From positions 1 through 64,000 of the forward strand of contig CAMDRP010000006.1 of assembly GCA_945906965.1 (NCBI GenBank): 64,000 nt of DNA, written 5' to 3'. A program made the translations under genes and the position numbers. Positions 43,185-52,232 of the stretch are shown piece after piece; the stretch's first letter is position 1, and the number at the start of each line of letters is the position of its first letter. The notes beneath the pieces were generated by a model. That model had not been told where the DNA came from, made no database searches, and saw only the letters and a list, made by a program, of their open reading frames with translations. Origin of the DNA: Opitutus sp. GAS368. Its GTDB lineage: Bacteria > Verrucomicrobiota > Verrucomicrobiia > Opitutales > Opitutaceae.

Positions 43185-43834
43185 GTCTCCACGACCTCCG
43201 AACCACCCGGTTTCTTCCCGCGATAATCATTTTGCAAGTAACGCATGATCTCGTTGCCCGCCCATTCTACATCACGCACGATCGAGCGCACCCGCCCGCT
43301 CAGAAAATGATGCGCCACATGCGCCGGCAGCGCCAACATCAACCCGCCCGCCGTGCACAACAACGCCTGCCACATACCTGTGGCCAACGCACTCGCACTC
43401 ATGTAATCTTTCTCAAACGCCAAGAACGTCGTCGCCATCCCCAGCACGGTGCCCAGTAAGCCGACCATCGGAGCGACTTGCGCGATGGTCGCGATGCTTC
43501 CGAGCCGTCGCTCGAGCGCGGGCAATTCCACGATCGCCGCCTCCTGCACGTGAAAGCGCATCGTCGCGACATCCGCCTCGGCGTGGAGCAACGCCGCCTT
43601 CACCACCGCTGCGACCGGCCCCGGCGTCTCCTCGCACACGGTCAACGCCTCCACCAAGCGCCGTTTGGCCAAAATATTTTTTATCCCCTCGAGAAACGTC
43701 GTCGCCCGGATCTGTCCGCGGTGCAGAAACAACACTCGCTCCAACGCGAGCAACACCGTCAATAAACCCAGCGCCAACAGCACCCACATCATCGGGCCAC
43801 CCTTGGCGAAAATCGTAAAATTAAAAACAGACAT
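43181..43834 (-). CDS. ExbB/TolQ/MotA-type proton channel protein
   Basis: The 217-residue product has three membrane helices: MMWVLLALGLLTVLLALERV, APMVGLLGTVLGMATTFLAF and ALLCTAGGLMLALPAHVAHH. The second carries the family GLLGTVxGM signature. A cytoplasmic domain of about 90 residues separates helices one and two. It would assemble as a pentamer around ExbD. The stop overlaps the exbD start by four bases, and the TPR gene lies 75 bases upstream. Confidence 0.92.
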   Translation of the reverse strand: MSVFNFTIFAKGGPMMWVLLALGLLTVLLALERVLFLHRGQIRATTFLEGIKNILAKRRLVEALTVCEETPGPVAAVVKAALLHAEADVATMRFHVQEAAIVELPALERRLGSIATIAQVAPMVGLLGTVLGMATTFLAFEKDYMSASALATGMWQALLCTAGGLMLALPAHVAHHFLSGRVRSIVRDVEWAGNEIMRYLQNDYRGKKPGGSEVVET

Positions 43835-43909
43835 CGTGTTAAAAAAGAGTGTTACACGGCCCCGCCCCGACTCCGCAAATGCGAAACCGTAGGCCTGCCA
43901 AAAAGCGCA

Positions 43910-46573
43910 TCACGGCACCGCGACTCCATATTTTGCCAGACGCGCCTTCGCCTGCGCCTCACCCGGCAATCCCACCTTGAGTAAAAGCAGCCACGCCTCC
44001 TTCGCCTCCTCGAGTTTTCCCTGCTGCTCGCGCAAACCGCCAAACTCGATCAACGTCCGCGCCATCCAGTACCGCCCCTTCGCCCGCTCGCTCAGCTGCG
44101 CCGCCTGCTTCGCATCCAGCAAAAACGGCGACACCACATCCCGCCACCAACCCACTGCTGCTTTCTCTAACTCCCCGCGCTGCCGCAAAACGACCCCCAG
44201 ATTAAAACCCGCCTCAATCCGCACATCCAGAGGCGCATCCACGCGGTCGCGCACATGCTCCAGCAACACCAACGCGCTTTCCAAATGCGAGGGATCACTC
44301 GCCGCCTGCGCGTTGTGACACTCCGCCAAGGCTAACTGCGCCAACACCACATCTGGACTCGTCGCAAACGCGTTCACCAACGACTCATAAGTCTGTTGGG
44401 CCTGCGGAAACTGACTGAGCTTACGCAACAAATGCCCCTGCTTCAACCGCGCCGCAAAAACCAGCTGACTCTGCGGGTATTTTCGCACCAGACTATCCAA
44501 TAAATTTTGCGCCTCCGGCAACCGCGCATCACCGCTCGCCTCCGCCTGCAACGCTGCGAAATACAACGCATAAGGCGCGTTAATATTACCCGGAAATTTA
44601 TCCGCCAAATCCGTATAGAGCTGCTGCGCCTGCACCGCGTTGAATTGCTTCGCGTAGTGATCCGCCTCTTCCAGATACGAGGCCACGGCCGCATCCGAGT
44701 CCTTAAAATCCTCGCGCAGCTTTTTCAACTGTGCCACGCCCGCCTCTTCCTTGCCCTGCTTAAACAAAGCCTGCGCCTGCAACAACGCCGCCGCACTCGC
44801 CAACTCCGTGCGCAACGCCACCGGTTCACTGGCTAACGACTTCGCCAACGCCTCCGGCGTCAACGCCCGCAGATATTCCAACGCCTTCGCCGGCTCAGCC
44901 GGCTCCACGTCGAGCGCCAATCGCGCGCGCAGCCACTCCAGCCGCGCCCGCAACTTCGCGGGCAACCCGGCCTCCACCGTTGCGCCGAGCAAGCGCTCTA
45001 CGCGCGCATAAGCCGCAGCCACGCCACTCGACCCGCGCGCCTGCAACGCTCGCGCCAAATTCCACTCCGCCTGCCAACGATCTTCGATAGAAAACCCCGG
45101 CTCCGCCGCCAACCCGTCGAGCACGGTCTGCGCCGCCTCCGGCGTGCCGGCTTCGATCTCCGCTTGCACGCGTTGAAAACGCAGCGCGCTCAGTATCTCC
45201 GCCTTCAACCCCGCCGGTGGATCACGCAACACCCCCGCATACGCATCCGCCGCCGGCCGGAAATCCTGCGCGCGGAACCACGCCTCAGCCACCAACACGC
45301 CCAACTCCGCCCGCCGCGCGCCCGCCGGCAACGCCGCTGCGGCCTTCTTCGCGCTGTCCGCCGCCAAGCGATAACGCCGCTGCTCCCACGCTGCTCCCGT
45401 GAGCACTTCCCAAGCCTCAGCGCGCAGAGGCGATCCGGGGAATTTTTCCAGCAACGCCCGCGCATCGTCCTCCGCGGCCGCGTAGCTTTTATCGCCCAGT
45501 AACAGATTCGCCCGATACAAATAAAATTCTTCCTGCAACGCATGCGTCGGCGTCTCCGTGATCCAGCGCCCGAGCTCCGCGCGCAACTGGCCGCGTCCCG
45601 GATTTTTTTCCGAGGCCTGCGCGAGCAAACGCAACGCCAAGCGCTGGCGCACCCCATCGCGGCCGCCCGCCACGAGCTCCAGCAATGCCGTGCGTCCTAC
45701 CCCGTCGGATGCGCCCGCGATCAAACCGAGCCACAATCTAAAATCATCCGCATACTGACGCTCATCGCGCGGCAATACGAGCAACTGCTGCTGGATCACC
45801 GCCACCGCCTCGGACTTACGCCCAAGCGCATTTAAATTTGCGGCAAAAGTCCGCGCCGCCCCATAGCCGGTCGCCTGCCCCGCGAAACGCGTCATCGCTT
45901 GGCGTTGCCCGGCCAGATCAGCCTCGTTGCCGGTGCCGCTGCGCCGCAGTAAAATTCGCTCCGCCTCGAGCCGAAACCGCGTCCGCGCCAGTTCCGTCAC
46001 CGCCGAGGCCTGCGCCTGCTCAAAAAATTTATTTGTCGCCTTAACATCGCCCGATTCGCCCGCGAGCAAACCTTGCAAATAAAACCACCATGCGCGGTCG
46101 CTGGGCGCCAATTCCGTTTCTTTCACGGCGGCGAGCGCCGCCTTGGCCGCATCAATTTTGCGTGCCGTTACCGCCGCGACTCCCGCCCGCAACTGCCACG
46201 CGCTACCACGCAAGCCGATCCAACCGTTTAACGCGCTCTCCGCCTCGGCGAGGCGTCCATCATCGAGCAACGCCGCCACTAATCCAAGCGTGAGCATGGC
46301 CCGATCTGCATTGGGAGCCGCTAAGGCCTCGCGGTAGAGTTCCACCGCCGTCGCTGGAAATCCGAGTTCCTGCGCGCGCTGCGCCGCGGCGAGCGTCAGC
46401 GCCGCCACTCCAGGAGATACTGCCGTCACCGCGCTCGCTGCCGCCAGCGGCACAGGCCGGTTCAAAGCCTCAAGCCCTTGGGCTCGCGCCGACTCCCCTG
46501 CCGCCACCACTGCGGCGACCATTGCGGCGACCAAACACGTTGAAAAATAAATCGAGGTTCGACGAAGACGCAT
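43910..46573 (-). CDS. Large exported TPR-repeat protein
   Basis: The 887-residue product has a signal peptide (YFSTCLVAAMVAAVVAAGES, cleavage near ARAQG) and then Ala/Leu-rich helical pairs throughout, with tetratricopeptide features such as EAQNLLDSLVRKYPQSQLVF, QAQQTYESLVNAFATSPDVV and ERAKGRYWMARTLIEFGGL. Similar periplasmic TPR proteins (YbgF/CpoB-like) accompany Tol/Exb systems. It is first in an operon with exbB-exbD and the anchored partner, so it probably scaffolds envelope components powered by that motor. No enzyme domain is visible. Confidence 0.85.
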   Translation of the reverse strand: MRLRRTSIYFSTCLVAAMVAAVVAAGESARAQGLEALNRPVPLAAASAVTAVSPGVAALTLAAAQRAQELGFPATAVELYREALAAPNADRAMLTLGLVAALLDDGRLAEAESALNGWIGLRGSAWQLRAGVAAVTARKIDAAKAALAAVKETELAPSDRAWWFYLQGLLAGESGDVKATNKFFEQAQASAVTELARTRFRLEAERILLRRSGTGNEADLAGQRQAMTRFAGQATGYGAARTFAANLNALGRKSEAVAVIQQQLLVLPRDERQYADDFRLWLGLIAGASDGVGRTALLELVAGGRDGVRQRLALRLLAQASEKNPGRGQLRAELGRWITETPTHALQEEFYLYRANLLLGDKSYAAAEDDARALLEKFPGSPLRAEAWEVLTGAAWEQRRYRLAADSAKKAAAALPAGARRAELGVLVAEAWFRAQDFRPAADAYAGVLRDPPAGLKAEILSALRFQRVQAEIEAGTPEAAQTVLDGLAAEPGFSIEDRWQAEWNLARALQARGSSGVAAAYARVERLLGATVEAGLPAKLRARLEWLRARLALDVEPAEPAKALEYLRALTPEALAKSLASEPVALRTELASAAALLQAQALFKQGKEEAGVAQLKKLREDFKDSDAAVASYLEEADHYAKQFNAVQAQQLYTDLADKFPGNINAPYALYFAALQAEASGDARLPEAQNLLDSLVRKYPQSQLVFAARLKQGHLLRKLSQFPQAQQTYESLVNAFATSPDVVLAQLALAECHNAQAASDPSHLESALVLLEHVRDRVDAPLDVRIEAGFNLGVVLRQRGELEKAAVGWWRDVVSPFLLDAKQAAQLSERAKGRYWMARTLIEFGGLREQQGKLEEAKEAWLLLLKVGLPGEAQAKARLAKYGVAVP

Positions 46574-46678
46574 GAGTTACCGCGTCAACTTGCTTCTAGT
46601 ACTGGAAACAATCAACCGCGTTGTAACGTATTCCGCCTCGCACCGTGGCGAGCGACTGCACATCGTTGGCGCGTTTCC

Positions 46679-47296
46679 TTGAATTCCAACTCCCTCATGC
46701 TAATCCTCATCGTCCTCGGCGTCATCGCCGCTGTCCTCGTCATCGCCGCCCTCTGGATTGCCGGCATTTATAACGCGCTCGTCGGGCTCCGCAATCGCTT
46801 CAAAAACGCCTTTGCCCAAATCGAAGTCCAGTTGAAGCGCCGCTACGATCTTATCCCAAATCTGGTCGAAACCGCCAAGGGCTACATGAAGCACGAGAGC
46901 AGCACGCTCGAGGCCGTGATCAAAGCGCGCAACATCGCCGCCGCGGCCGCTTCCGCGGTCGCCACCAATCCCGCCGACGCCAACGCCATGAAGGGCCTCC
47001 TCTCCGCCGAAGCCGGCCTCGGCGGCGCCCTCTCCCGCCTCATGGTCGTCTCCGAACAATACCCCGACCTGAAGGCCAACCAAAACATGATGCAGCTCAC
47101 TGAAGAGCTCACCTCGACCGAGAACAAAGTCGGCTTCGCCCGCCAAGCCTACAACGACGCGGTCATGGCCTATAACACCGCCCGCGAGATTTTCCCCAAT
47201 GTGGTTTTCGCCGGCATGTTCGGCTTTCTCCCGGCCGAGCTCTTTAAGATCGAAGATCCCACCGAGCGCAACGCCCCGAAGGTTTCGTTCAATTAA
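46679..47296 (+). CDS. lemA: LemA family membrane protein
   Basis: LemA proteins have one N-terminal membrane helix and a long four-helix cytoplasmic or periplasmic domain; their role is unsettled, but they are often beside M48 proteases. The 205-residue product has the helix LIVLGVIAAVLVIAALWIAG, then VGLRNRFKNAFAQIEVQLKR and RYDLIPNLVETAKGYMKHES, the family signature, plus NVVFAGMFGFLPAELFKIED. The start is TTG; an ATG six codons later would give a normal LemA too. The divergent TPR gene is 105 bases away. Confidence 0.93.
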   Translation: MNSNSLMLILIVLGVIAAVLVIAALWIAGIYNALVGLRNRFKNAFAQIEVQLKRRYDLIPNLVETAKGYMKHESSTLEAVIKARNIAAAAASAVATNPADANAMKGLLSAEAGLGGALSRLMVVSEQYPDLKANQNMMQLTEELTSTENKVGFARQAYNDAVMAYNTAREIFPNVVFAGMFGFLPAELFKIEDPTERNAPKVSFN

Positions 47297-47343
47297 GGCC
47301 GATACCGGCATCAAGTGTTGCCGATCCGTCTCGTATTTTTACC

Positions 47344-47523
47344 GTGAAAAATTCCGCGCCAGATTACGCGATCGGCTGGGGCACGCTTGCGTTGATCAAT
47401 GCCGGGCTCGCCCAATCCAAACACCGCCGCACTTGGGTTTGGTTTTTTCTGAGCCTTTTGTTGGGCCCCATCGCAACCTTACTGATCGTGCTGCTCGACC
47501 CGCTGCCCGCTCCGCAAAACTAA
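47344..47523 (+). CDS. Small membrane protein between lemA and the M48 protease
   Basis: A GTG-started frame of 59 codons fills the gap almost exactly: 47 bases after lemA and 6 before the protease start. The product has an amphipathic first half (APDYAIGWGTLALINAGLAQ) and one hydrophobic helix, TWVWFFLSLLLGPIATLLIV, ending in Asp-Pro-Leu-Pro. This FFLSLLLGPIATL pattern is common in very small bacterial membrane proteins of unknown function. No ribosome-binding site is obvious, so translation may depend on the lemA ribosomes. Confidence 0.65.
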   Translation: MKNSAPDYAIGWGTLALINAGLAQSKHRRTWVWFFLSLLLGPIATLLIVLLDPLPAPQN

Positions 47524-47529
47524 GTCGCA

Positions 47530-49470
47530 ATGGACTTCTTCGAGGCCCAAGCCCGCGCCAAAAAGCGCACATCGCGGCTCGTCGTGCTCTTCTCGCTCGC
47601 CGTCCTCGGAACGATTGCGGCAGGCTACTTTGGCGCGATTTTTCTGACGGGGCAACTCACCCAAAAATCTGCCCGCACCCGCGACCGCTACGGCTACGTT
47701 CAACCCGCGCGCGCACCCGCCCTCTGGCAGCCCCAGCTCCTCGCCGTCGTTTCCCTCGGCACCCTTGCTGTCATCAGCCTCGCCTCGCTTTATAAATGGA
47801 GTGAATTTTCCGCCGGTGGCTCCGCGGTCGCCGAGAGCGTCGGCGGTCGGCGCGTCGATCCGCACACCAGCGATCTAGCGGAGCGCCGCCTGATCAATGT
47901 CGTCGAGGAAATGGCCCTCGCCGCGGGCATGCCCATGCCCGCGGTCTTCGTGCTCGACGACGAGCCGGCCATCAACGCTTTCGCCGCTGGCCTCACCACT
48001 GCTGATGCCGTCGTCGCCGTCACGCGCGGCACGCTCGAAAAGCTCACGCGCGACGAACTCCAAGGCGTGATCGGCCACGAGTTCAGCCACATCCTCAACG
48101 GCGACATGCGCCTCAACCTGCGCCTGACCTCGCTCATCTTCGGCATCCTCGTCATCGGCCTCGCCGGGCGCGGCATCCTCTGGTCGTTGCGCGGCGCGCG
48201 CGTGAGCTCCTCCCGCGACAACAAAAACTCTGGAGGCATCTTGGTCGCCATCGGCGCCGTCGGCCTCGGGCTCTTAATCATCGGCTACGTCGGCTATTTC
48301 TTCGGGCGGCTCATCCAAGCCGCCGTCTCCCGCCAACGCGAATTTCTCGCCGACGCCTCCGCCGTCCAATACACGCGCAATCCCACCGGCCTCGGCGGCG
48401 CCCTGAAAAAAATCGGAGGTCTCGCCTTGGGTTCCTCTTTGCAAACCTCCAAGAGCGCCGCGATCGGCCACTTCTTTTTCGCGCAAAGTTTTCGTTCTAA
48501 CTTCGTCGGTCTTTGGGCCACGCACCCGCCGCTGGATGAGCGCATCCGCGCCATCGAACCCACCTTCGACGGCACCTTCATCGAGCCCCCGCAAGTCGTG
48601 AACATCGCTCGCGAATCGTTGGTTTCTGCCAGCCTCGCACCCGCGCCCACCCGATCCGCCATTAAGCCTGAAGATGTCCTCGCTTCCGTCGGCACCCTCA
48701 CGCCCGCGCTGCTCGCGGAAGCACACCAGCTGCACGTCTCACTTCCGCCTCGTCTCATCGCCGCCGCCCACGCGCCCGCCGAAGCGCCGATCCTACTTTA
48801 TGGCCTGTTGCTGGATAGCGCCGACGACCACGTCCAGCGCCGCCAACTCGCCCTCATCGCCCGCCGCGCCGGCGGCGAGGCGTTGCACGTACTCGAATCT
48901 CTCGACTCCTCGCTCCGCGATCTCGGTCCCGCGCACAAACTCCCGCTCCTCCAACTCACCCTGCCCGCACTAAAAACGCTCCGCCCCTCGGCGCTCGCCC
49001 CGTTTTTTGAAACCCTCGACGCACTCGTGCACGCCGATGGACGCGTCTCACCGTTTGAGTTCGCCCTCCAAAAACTGCTCGTGCGCCACCTCACCGTCAG
49101 CCGCGCTCCGGCACGTGCTTCGATGGTTCAGTTTCATTCATTTAAAGCCGTCGCCGATGAAATCGGCACGGTGCTCTCGACCTTGGCCCACGCCAGTGAT
49201 CGCGATTCGAACGAAGCCTATGCCGCCGGCGCGGCGCAACTCCCGCTGCTCGCCAGCCACCTCGGGCCGCTCGCGCTCACCACCGATCTCGTCGCCCTAG
49301 ACGCCGCCCTAGATAAACTCGTCACCGCCAGCGGACCGATCAAGCAACGCCTACTTCAAGCCGCGGCGCACGTCGTCATCTCCGATGGCGACGTCCACAT
49401 CGAAGAATACGAGCTCCTCCGTGCTATCGCCGCCACGCTTGATGTCCCGCTGCCACCTTGGCCAGCTTAA
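47530..49470 (+). CDS. M48 family (HtpX-like) membrane metalloprotease with long C-terminal domain
   Basis: HtpX-type enzymes degrade damaged membrane proteins. The 646-residue product has two N-terminal helices (about residues 17-40 and 68-88), the zinc motif HEFSH at residues 183-187, two further helices, and REFLADASAVQYTRNPTGLG containing the third ligand Glu. The protease part ends near residue 350. A further 300 residues, Ala/Leu-rich and mostly helical, follow; typical HtpX (about 290 residues) lacks them. The segment near EFALQKLLVRHL and VISDGDVHIEEYELLRAIAA resembles a TerB-like helical bundle. It follows the small gene by six bases. Confidence 0.92.
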   Translation: MDFFEAQARAKKRTSRLVVLFSLAVLGTIAAGYFGAIFLTGQLTQKSARTRDRYGYVQPARAPALWQPQLLAVVSLGTLAVISLASLYKWSEFSAGGSAVAESVGGRRVDPHTSDLAERRLINVVEEMALAAGMPMPAVFVLDDEPAINAFAAGLTTADAVVAVTRGTLEKLTRDELQGVIGHEFSHILNGDMRLNLRLTSLIFGILVIGLAGRGILWSLRGARVSSSRDNKNSGGILVAIGAVGLGLLIIGYVGYFFGRLIQAAVSRQREFLADASAVQYTRNPTGLGGALKKIGGLALGSSLQTSKSAAIGHFFFAQSFRSNFVGLWATHPPLDERIRAIEPTFDGTFIEPPQVVNIARESLVSASLAPAPTRSAIKPEDVLASVGTLTPALLAEAHQLHVSLPPRLIAAAHAPAEAPILLYGLLLDSADDHVQRRQLALIARRAGGEALHVLESLDSSLRDLGPAHKLPLLQLTLPALKTLRPSALAPFFETLDALVHADGRVSPFEFALQKLLVRHLTVSRAPARASMVQFHSFKAVADEIGTVLSTLAHASDRDSNEAYAAGAAQLPLLASHLGPLALTTDLVALDAALDKLVTASGPIKQRLLQAAAHVVISDGDVHIEEYELLRAIAATLDVPLPPWPA

Positions 49471-49479
49471 GGCCAAAAA

Positions 49480-49504
49480 AAGCCGCCCCGAAAAAGGGCG
49501 GCTT
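49480..49504 (-). terminator. Terminator between the convergent M48 and choice-of-anchor genes
   Basis: A nine-base-pair GC-rich stem (aagccgccc with gggcggctt) has a seven-base loop. On the minus strand it is followed by TTTTTTTGGCC, so it suits the choice-of-anchor gene; on the plus strand the T-tract is poor, but the stem may serve both. Confidence 0.85.
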
Positions 49505-49537
49505 GGTTAGAGAGTTGAAGTTAAACGCTAACGCAGC

Positions 49538-51961
49538 TCAGGGCAGCTCGTAAACTTCGAGCAAGACGTCGCCCGACACACTACCCGTCGCGCTGACATG
49601 CACCGTGTAGCCAGCGCCTGCGGTGAGCGTGAGTTTCACCGCCGCTGATTTCGCATCCGTATCGAGGCCAAACGCACCTGCTGCGGTGAAATCCGCCGCC
49701 GTCACGGCCTGCGCCCAATCATCGTTATCGGCCACTTTGAGCGAGCCGCGATAGACTTCCAATTTCGGGTCGGCCAAGGCGCCGGTCACACCGAAGCCCG
49801 CGAGGCGAGCGCCGACCGCGCGTACGAGCACAGTCTTCGTGCCACTGCCGCCGATCACAAAGCCGCCGATCAACATGTCGCCGGAACCGCCCGCTCGGCC
49901 GAGCGCGGAAAGGTTGCTGAAGCGGGCCGAGGTACCGATACCGTAAAGTTCGATCAAGGTGTTGCCCGCCGTGCGTGCGGCCATTTGCAGGGAGTGGGTA
50001 CCGTTGATGGCTCGGGAAAGCACGGCATCTTTGCTTGCCACCGTCAGCGGGAAGGCGCCAGCGGCGTTGAACAGCGTGGTGGCCGCTTGGCCGGAGACCC
50101 AATCGTCGTTGGCGTCGAGTTGGGTCGCGCCGTTGAAAAGCGCGAGCCGCGGATCTTCGATCGCGTTGGTCACTCCGAAACCGGTAAGTCCGGGGCCAAT
50201 GGCGCGAGCGAGGATCGTGTCCGTCCCGCTATTTTGAAAACCAACGATCACGGTCTGGCCCGCGGCGGCCGTGGTGCGAATCGAGCCGTTGGTGATGCGG
50301 GTGGCAGTGGGGGTAACTTCGAGGACGGCGATGGAGCCGTCGATGCCGAGGTCAGGGAAACCTTCGTAACCGACGAGCAAGGTGGGGCGCCCGGTAGGAC
50401 TTTCCGCGGCGGAAACGAAGACCAGCGTCTCAGGCGAGACATGTTGCGTGCCCTTCGTGACGTTGGTGCCGTCGATGAGGTTAAAATAGCCGACGATGCG
50501 GACCTGGTTGAGGTTGGTCACATCAAACTGGTAAATACCATTCTGGCGTTCCGCGCCGACGAAGATATACTGCTTTCCGTCGATCTCGCCATACGCGAGG
50601 GCCTCGGGCTCGGGGCCTTTGTCATCGGAGCGGGTGTCGATCGCGGTGGTGTTGCCGCTGTTCATATTGAACGTGAGCGGGAAGTTATTACGCACGAATT
50701 CTTCAATCATCGAGCCACTATCAAACGCACGGTTACCGGCCTCATCCCAAATCGTGAAGCTGCGGGTACCGATCATCGTGGGGACTTCGATGCCGGCGTC
50801 GGCATCGGTGTTGCCATCGACGCGCGAGATATTGAGTCGGCCGATACCGCTCGAATTACTGAGACTGCCGCCAAAAACGAGGTCGCCTGCGCCATCCGCG
50901 ACGATGTCGACGATGCCAGCGGCGCCGGCACGGGCGATATCGCCATCATCGGTGCGCGCATCACCTTCGTTAGCCGTGACGACGTAGCGTTTGCCGCCTT
51001 GCACAAAGGTCTGAATCGTATCCGGCATGGGTAGGCCTGGGACCACGTCGTTGATGTTAATCGCCGCGAGACCGCCGCCGGTCGGGTCTTGGTCGGAACC
51101 ATCGATACGCTGCGTAATCGTGCCGAGGTAGTTGATCGCGGTGAACTTGTTGGCGTTGGTGCCGGTGAGATCGAGGATCGCAATGGCGTTGTTTTCCTGG
51201 AGAGTCACATAGACCTTGTCATTGGTCGTAGCGGAAAACTCGGGCTCGATGTAGAGGTATCGGTCGGCCGCGGCGACGTCGGCGACATTGATGCGGACGC
51301 TGTTGAGGTTAACCCCGCTGGCGAGACCGGTTTTATAATCGACGGTCGTGACGGAAGGAGCGGCGCTCAAGAGACTCGCCGCTGAGGTCACGTCCGCGAG
51401 GTTGATGACACTGACCGAGCCGGGCGCTTGGGCGGCGTTGGCCGTGTATTCGCCTTCGTTGGCGATGATGACTTTAGTCCCGTCTGGCGTGAACTTCACG
51501 GCATCAGGATGGTAGCCCACGTCGACGGTCCGTAGCACCGTGCCAGTGGCCAATTCGAAAAACGCCACCTTGCCGAGTACGCGGGTGTTATCGCTCGGGA
51601 TAATCGAAGCGACGCCGAAACCGCGACCACTGGGATCAGCCGCCACGCTGCTGACCGATAGCGTCGCGGTGGCCCCAAAAATGTTATCGAAATTGGCGGC
51701 CACGCCAAAACTCAGCGCACCCGAAGAAGAGAGCGCGTAGATGTCGATCTTGTGGCTGACGGTGCCCGTGCGCGCCAAGGAATTGGTCGCGAGCACGTAA
51801 TCGGAGCCGGCAGGAGCATTGTAATGCGCGACGACTTCGCCGCCACCTGGGATAGAAACACCGGAGATCAGTTTGAGTTCAGCCCGAGCTGAGGACACCG
51901 CGAGCGCCATTAATAAAACGAGAGCCAGACGTGGAATTGAGGGGGAGATCATGGAAGACAT
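49538..51961 (-). CDS. Secreted choice-of-anchor I (beta-propeller) protein with twin C-terminal domain
   Basis: The 807-residue product has a signal peptide (LALVLLMALAVSSARA). Residues 30-560 form a beta-propeller of the choice-of-anchor I type, related to esterase/phytase-like propellers: DVGYHPDAVKFTPDGTKVII, ANEGEYT, VVTANEGDARTDDGDIA and DDKGPEPEALAYGEIDGKQY. The last 238 residues are two copies of a domain common in Verrucomicrobiota cell-surface proteins. The family often sits at the cell surface and may bind metals or phosphate esters; substrate and activity are not known. Confidence 0.85.
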   Translation of the reverse strand: MSSMISPSIPRLALVLLMALAVSSARAELKLISGVSIPGGGEVVAHYNAPAGSDYVLATNSLARTGTVSHKIDIYALSSSGALSFGVAANFDNIFGATATLSVSSVAADPSGRGFGVASIIPSDNTRVLGKVAFFELATGTVLRTVDVGYHPDAVKFTPDGTKVIIANEGEYTANAAQAPGSVSVINLADVTSAASLLSAAPSVTTVDYKTGLASGVNLNSVRINVADVAAADRYLYIEPEFSATTNDKVYVTLQENNAIAILDLTGTNANKFTAINYLGTITQRIDGSDQDPTGGGLAAININDVVPGLPMPDTIQTFVQGGKRYVVTANEGDARTDDGDIARAGAAGIVDIVADGAGDLVFGGSLSNSSGIGRLNISRVDGNTDADAGIEVPTMIGTRSFTIWDEAGNRAFDSGSMIEEFVRNNFPLTFNMNSGNTTAIDTRSDDKGPEPEALAYGEIDGKQYIFVGAERQNGIYQFDVTNLNQVRIVGYFNLIDGTNVTKGTQHVSPETLVFVSAAESPTGRPTLLVGYEGFPDLGIDGSIAVLEVTPTATRITNGSIRTTAAAGQTVIVGFQNSGTDTILARAIGPGLTGFGVTNAIEDPRLALFNGATQLDANDDWVSGQAATTLFNAAGAFPLTVASKDAVLSRAINGTHSLQMAARTAGNTLIELYGIGTSARFSNLSALGRAGGSGDMLIGGFVIGGSGTKTVLVRAVGARLAGFGVTGALADPKLEVYRGSLKVADNDDWAQAVTAADFTAAGAFGLDTDAKSAAVKLTLTAGAGYTVHVSATGSVSGDVLLEVYELP
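49541..50254 (-). repeat. Two tandem copies of a Verrucomicrobiota C-terminal surface domain
   Basis: Within the choice-of-anchor protein, residues 570-695 and 696-806 repeat the same pattern: VGF or GGF, then ILARAIGPGLTGFGVTNAIE in copy one and VLVRAVGARLAGFGVTGALA in copy two, DPRLALF or DPKLEVY, a DANDDW or DNDDW motif, and a final LIELYGI or LLEVYEL. The copies diverge at DNA level, so this is an old domain duplication, probably for surface display. Confidence 0.85.
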
Positions 51962-52057
51962 TCACGTGACATCTAGGTCACAGCGCACGCCATGTAGTGT
52001 AACATTACTGCGGCGGCGTCACCTGTTTGGCACAAATCAGATCCCTCTTCGGGTCTA

Positions 52058-52098
52058 TTGACATCCTCCCAGCCCTAAAGGACCGGGTTTTCACGCCG
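52058..52098 (-). mobile_element. Possible solitary end of an IS200/IS605-type element
   Basis: The plus strand reads TTGACATCCTCCC, then an imperfect hairpin around TAAA (AGCCC TAAA GGACC) and GGGTTTTCACG. This closely resembles the right-end consensus I remember for IS1341-like tnpB elements, where the hairpin is followed by GGATGTCAA. No transposase is nearby and no left end was found, so it would be a leftover or a mini-element. The surrounding 271-base interval, between the choice-of-anchor and ankyrin genes, shows nothing else. Confidence 0.4.
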
Positions 52099-52232
52099 TC
52101 CGCTAAGATAAACCGGATTTAAACAACATTGAATCTGCTAGATAGACTACCACTAGGCCCTCGTTACCCTCGGATAAGTACACAAGCGCAACCCCACCAT
52201 GCCTCATACTCGACCCACCGCGGCCAATTTTT

